Of a stretch of 23,961 bases of DNA, positions 21,688-23,961 are shown piece by piece. The stretch is from positions 1-23,961 of the forward strand of contig JBAXKA010000012.1 of NCBI GenBank assembly GCA_037137555.1, given 5' to 3'. The notes beneath the pieces were generated by a model that saw nothing but the letters and a program-made list of their open reading frames with translations, searched no databases and was not told the origin of the DNA. Origin of the DNA: UBA9630 sp037137555. GTDB taxonomy: Bacteria; Patescibacteriota; Minisyncoccia; Moranbacterales; UBA2206. The translations under genes and the position numbers were made by a program. Position 1 is the first letter of the stretch. Each line of letters begins with the position of its first letter.

Positions 21688-23880
21688 ATGCCAAATAAAA
21701 AAATAATTATTGAAATAACCGGAATGACTTGTGCGAGTTGTAGTGCGAGCAATGAACGGGCACTCTCGCGTGCGTCAGGAATTAAAAAAGCTTCTATTAA
21801 TTTTGCAACCAAAAAAGCTCTGGTAGAATATGATAATAAATTGATCAGTGAAGAGGATATAAAAAAAATAATTCTTACTAATGGTTATGGGATTGGTGGT
21901 CAGCTGGCTAAAAAATATCAGATAATTAATAAATACGCACAATATAAAAATGAACTCTTTGGTAATGTAAAAATTCGTCTTATCTTGTCTATATTCTTTT
22001 CTTTTCCAATACTTTTGGGGATGGTTTGGAAATTTAAATTTGGAATTATATTTTTTGGAATAGATCTTATTATGTGGGTGCATATTTTCTTGGCGACGGT
22101 TGTTGTTTTTATTCTTGGTTGGCCATTTCATCGCATGGCCTTTCTTCAAGCAAAAAAGAGAGAGGCCAATATGGATAGCTTGATTTCGATGGGAACAGTC
22201 GTCGCGTTTTTTTTCAGTCTGTGGGCAATTTTTCACGGACAAAAGGAATACTTTGAAACAGCCGCCGTGATTATTATATTTATTCTTCTGGGAAAATATT
22301 TTGAAGATATTAGTGTGCAAAAAACAGGAGAAGCGATGCGTCGTCTCATGGAGCTTGGTGCTAAGAGGGCGCGTATCTTGGTTAGTGGAGAGGAAAAAGA
22401 AATTGAAATTTCTGAACTTAAGATTGGTGATGTGGTCGTGGTGCGTCCGGGTGAGAAAATTCCACTTGACGGATTTGTGATTGATGGTCGATCGGCCGTT
22501 GACGAATCGATGCTAACAGGCGAATCACTTTTGGTGGAAAAGAAAATAGGGGATTATGTTTTCGGTGCAATGCTAAATGAAGATGGAATTTTAAAGATAC
22601 GCATTTCACAAACAGGAGAAGGCACAGCATTAGCACAGATAATCAGAACTGTTGAAGAGGCACAAAATTCCAAGTCGCCAATTCAAAAATTAGCAGATAA
22701 AGCCTCGCGGGTTTTTGTTCCAACCGTTTTAATTTTGGCCCTTGTAACTTTTCTGGGCTGGTCATTGCTTGCACATGAAATAATAAAAGCAATTATTTAT
22801 GCTGTTTCCGTGTTGGTTATTGCTTGTCCTTGTGCTCTTGGTCTTGCTACGCCAACGGCAATTATGGTGGGAGCAGGACGCGGTGCAAAACAAGGCATAT
22901 TATTTAAAAGTGGAGAAGGTTTTGAACGAATAAAAGATATTTCAATGGTTATTTTTGATAAAACTGGAACACTAACAAAAGGCAAACCGGTTGTTAGAGA
23001 AATATTAATAAATCCTAATGCAAAAAATAATAAAACAGATATTTTGGGATTAGCTTATGCTCTTGCACTTAATTCTGAGCATCCATACTCCAAAGCTATT
23101 GTGGCACATGCCAATAAAATGAATTTAAATACTAATGGAAATAAAATTGAAAATATCAAGGAGGATAAGGGTCGTGGTCTTTCTGGCGTTGATAATCAAG
23201 GCGGAAATATTTATTTGGGTAATGCAAAAATTATTACCGAAAATAATCTGAGTAGTTCTTGGATAACTGAGATGGAAATAGCACCAACTAATCAAGCCGG
23301 CGCACTTCTTTTTGTGGCATGTGACAGCGATGTGCTTGGGGCATTTCTGATTGAAGATGAAATTCGTGATGAGGCCAAAAAAGTTATTACAACTTTGAAA
23401 AAGATGCGCTTGAAAGTAGGCATAATCTCTGGCGATCGTATGGTTGTGGCCGAATCGGTGGCGAAAAATTTAGGAATTAATAATATCATCGCTGATGTTA
23501 TGCCACACGAAAAGTTAGCGGCAATTAAAAAATTTCAACTACAAGGCGAAAAGATTATCTTTGTTGGAGATGGAATCAATGATGCGCCAAGTCTTATTCA
23601 AGCTGATTTAGGTATTGCGATGGGCAGTGCAATGGATATTGCCAAGGAAGCTGGACAAATTGTGATGTTAGAAAATAATCTCAATAAAGTGGTGGAGGCA
23701 ATTTTAATTTCTCGCAAAACTTTTCGCACAATCAGACAAAATTTATTTTGGGCTTTTTTCTATAATATCATAGCCATTCCATTGGCGATGTTTGGCTTCT
23801 TAACGCCAGCCATTGCCGCTGCTGCGATGTCATTCAGTTCAGTCTCGGTCGTGTTGAATAGTTTGAGAATTTCAAGATAA
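21688..23880 (+). CDS. copA: Cu(I)-exporting P1B-type ATPase CopA
   Basis: CopA pumps Cu(I) out of the cytoplasm using ATP. One N-terminal HMA domain has GMTCASC (C15, C18). The actuator domain carries MLTGES (275-280). The membrane metal site CPC is at 380-382 (VIACPCALGLATPTA), the phosphorylated Asp is D424 in DKTGTLT, the HP motif is at 465-466 (SEHPYSKA), and GDGINDAP is at 627-634. The last two helices have YN (692-693) and MSFSS (714-718), which together with CPC define the Cu(I) subclass P1B-1. Length 730 aa with a single HMA domain is normal. The preceding fusion gene ends 44 nt upstream, so both should be under the csoR operator. Confidence 0.96.
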   Translation: MPNKKIIIEITGMTCASCSASNERALSRASGIKKASINFATKKALVEYDNKLISEEDIKKIILTNGYGIGGQLAKKYQIINKYAQYKNELFGNVKIRLILSIFFSFPILLGMVWKFKFGIIFFGIDLIMWVHIFLATVVVFILGWPFHRMAFLQAKKREANMDSLISMGTVVAFFFSLWAIFHGQKEYFETAAVIIIFILLGKYFEDISVQKTGEAMRRLMELGAKRARILVSGEEKEIEISELKIGDVVVVRPGEKIPLDGFVIDGRSAVDESMLTGESLLVEKKIGDYVFGAMLNEDGILKIRISQTGEGTALAQIIRTVEEAQNSKSPIQKLADKASRVFVPTVLILALVTFLGWSLLAHEIIKAIIYAVSVLVIACPCALGLATPTAIMVGAGRGAKQGILFKSGEGFERIKDISMVIFDKTGTLTKGKPVVREILINPNAKNNKTDILGLAYALALNSEHPYSKAIVAHANKMNLNTNGNKIENIKEDKGRGLSGVDNQGGNIYLGNAKIITENNLSSSWITEMEIAPTNQAGALLFVACDSDVLGAFLIEDEIRDEAKKVITTLKKMRLKVGIISGDRMVVAESVAKNLGINNIIADVMPHEKLAAIKKFQLQGEKIIFVGDGINDAPSLIQADLGIAMGSAMDIAKEAGQIVMLENNLNKVVEAILISRKTFRTIRQNLFWAFFYNIIAIPLAMFGFLTPAIAAAAMSFSSVSVVLNSLRISR

Positions 23881-23897
23881 AATGCAGAAATGAAAAA

Positions 23898-23925
23898 TTG
23901 CAAAAATAAAATTTCATGCTATACT
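23898..23925 (+). promoter_or_regulatory. Promoter reading out of the right end of the window
   Basis: TTGCAA (23898-23903), 16 bp, then TATACT (23920-23925) with TG one base before (TGCTATACT). It begins 17 nt past the copA stop and points to a gene beyond the window. No GC-rich terminator separates it from copA. Confidence 0.55.
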
Positions 23926-23961
23926 GAATTTATTGAAATAGGGGTGTAAATTTAATTTGTA

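Noticed and set aside
21775..22320. 181-aa open frame on the minus strand inside copA
   Set aside because: It is antisense to the clear CopA coding frame, rich in N/K/F/I, and shows no recognisable motif; a shadow frame.
1..23961. Search for CRISPR arrays, tRNA or rRNA genes, insertion sequences and phage integrases
   Set aside because: No regularly spaced repeats, no cloverleaf-like or rRNA sequence and no transposase or integrase motif was seen; gaps between genes are all under 160 bases.

Overview
The window is an AT-rich bacterial chromosome segment with tightly packed genes and the standard code (TAA 19, TAG 4, TGA 1 among 24 stops; no in-frame TGA). It most likely comes from a Candidate Phyla Radiation (Patescibacteria, Parcubacteria-like) genome. 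The pointers are an alanyl-tRNA synthetase of only 588 aa ending after its editing domain, several small orphan helical and membrane proteins, palindromic peptide-coding inserts inside conserved genes (the LPTGRQ type in secA and the DALQCVST type in dus), and gene starts without Shine-Dalgarno motifs. The taxonomic call is inference; there is no rRNA gene here.

Layout. (1) 1-638: the 3' end of a large coiled-coil plus repeat protein, probably surface-exposed, closed by a hairpin terminator. (2) 788-12684, plus strand: a long run holding a small coiled-coil protein, a membrane protein, a 75-aa orphan, alaS, a second membrane protein, a 230-aa orphan, tyrS, secA, a Nudix hydrolase, secD, secF and a 95-aa orphan. 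It combines tRNA charging with the Sec motor (SecA) and its SecDF accessory complex. (3) 12709-18212, minus strand, read corA > cysS > 61-aa Cys-rich protein > dus > dnaB > recR, meeting run 2 tail to tail. A strong internal promoter lies just before dnaB. (4) 18323-19870, plus: a two-gene DrrAB-like ABC exporter, divergent from corA, with two promoters whose -35 boxes overlap. A terminator follows. (5) 19934-23880, plus: a copper-resistance operon. A CsoR-type repressor with its own operator is followed by an HMA/DsbD-like/cupredoxin membrane fusion and a CopA Cu(I)-exporting P1B ATPase. Another promoter at the right edge points out of the window.

The observation most worth following is in secD. 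The periplasmic P1 domain carries an inserted parvulin (PpiC) prolyl isomerase module whose usual first strand, with the conserved His-Ile-Leu, sits at the end of the module. That looks like a circularly permuted parvulin built into the translocon. Next in interest are the two different palindromic elements inserted in frame in secA and dus, and the set of extended -10 promoters, one of which would make the dnaB mRNA almost leaderless.
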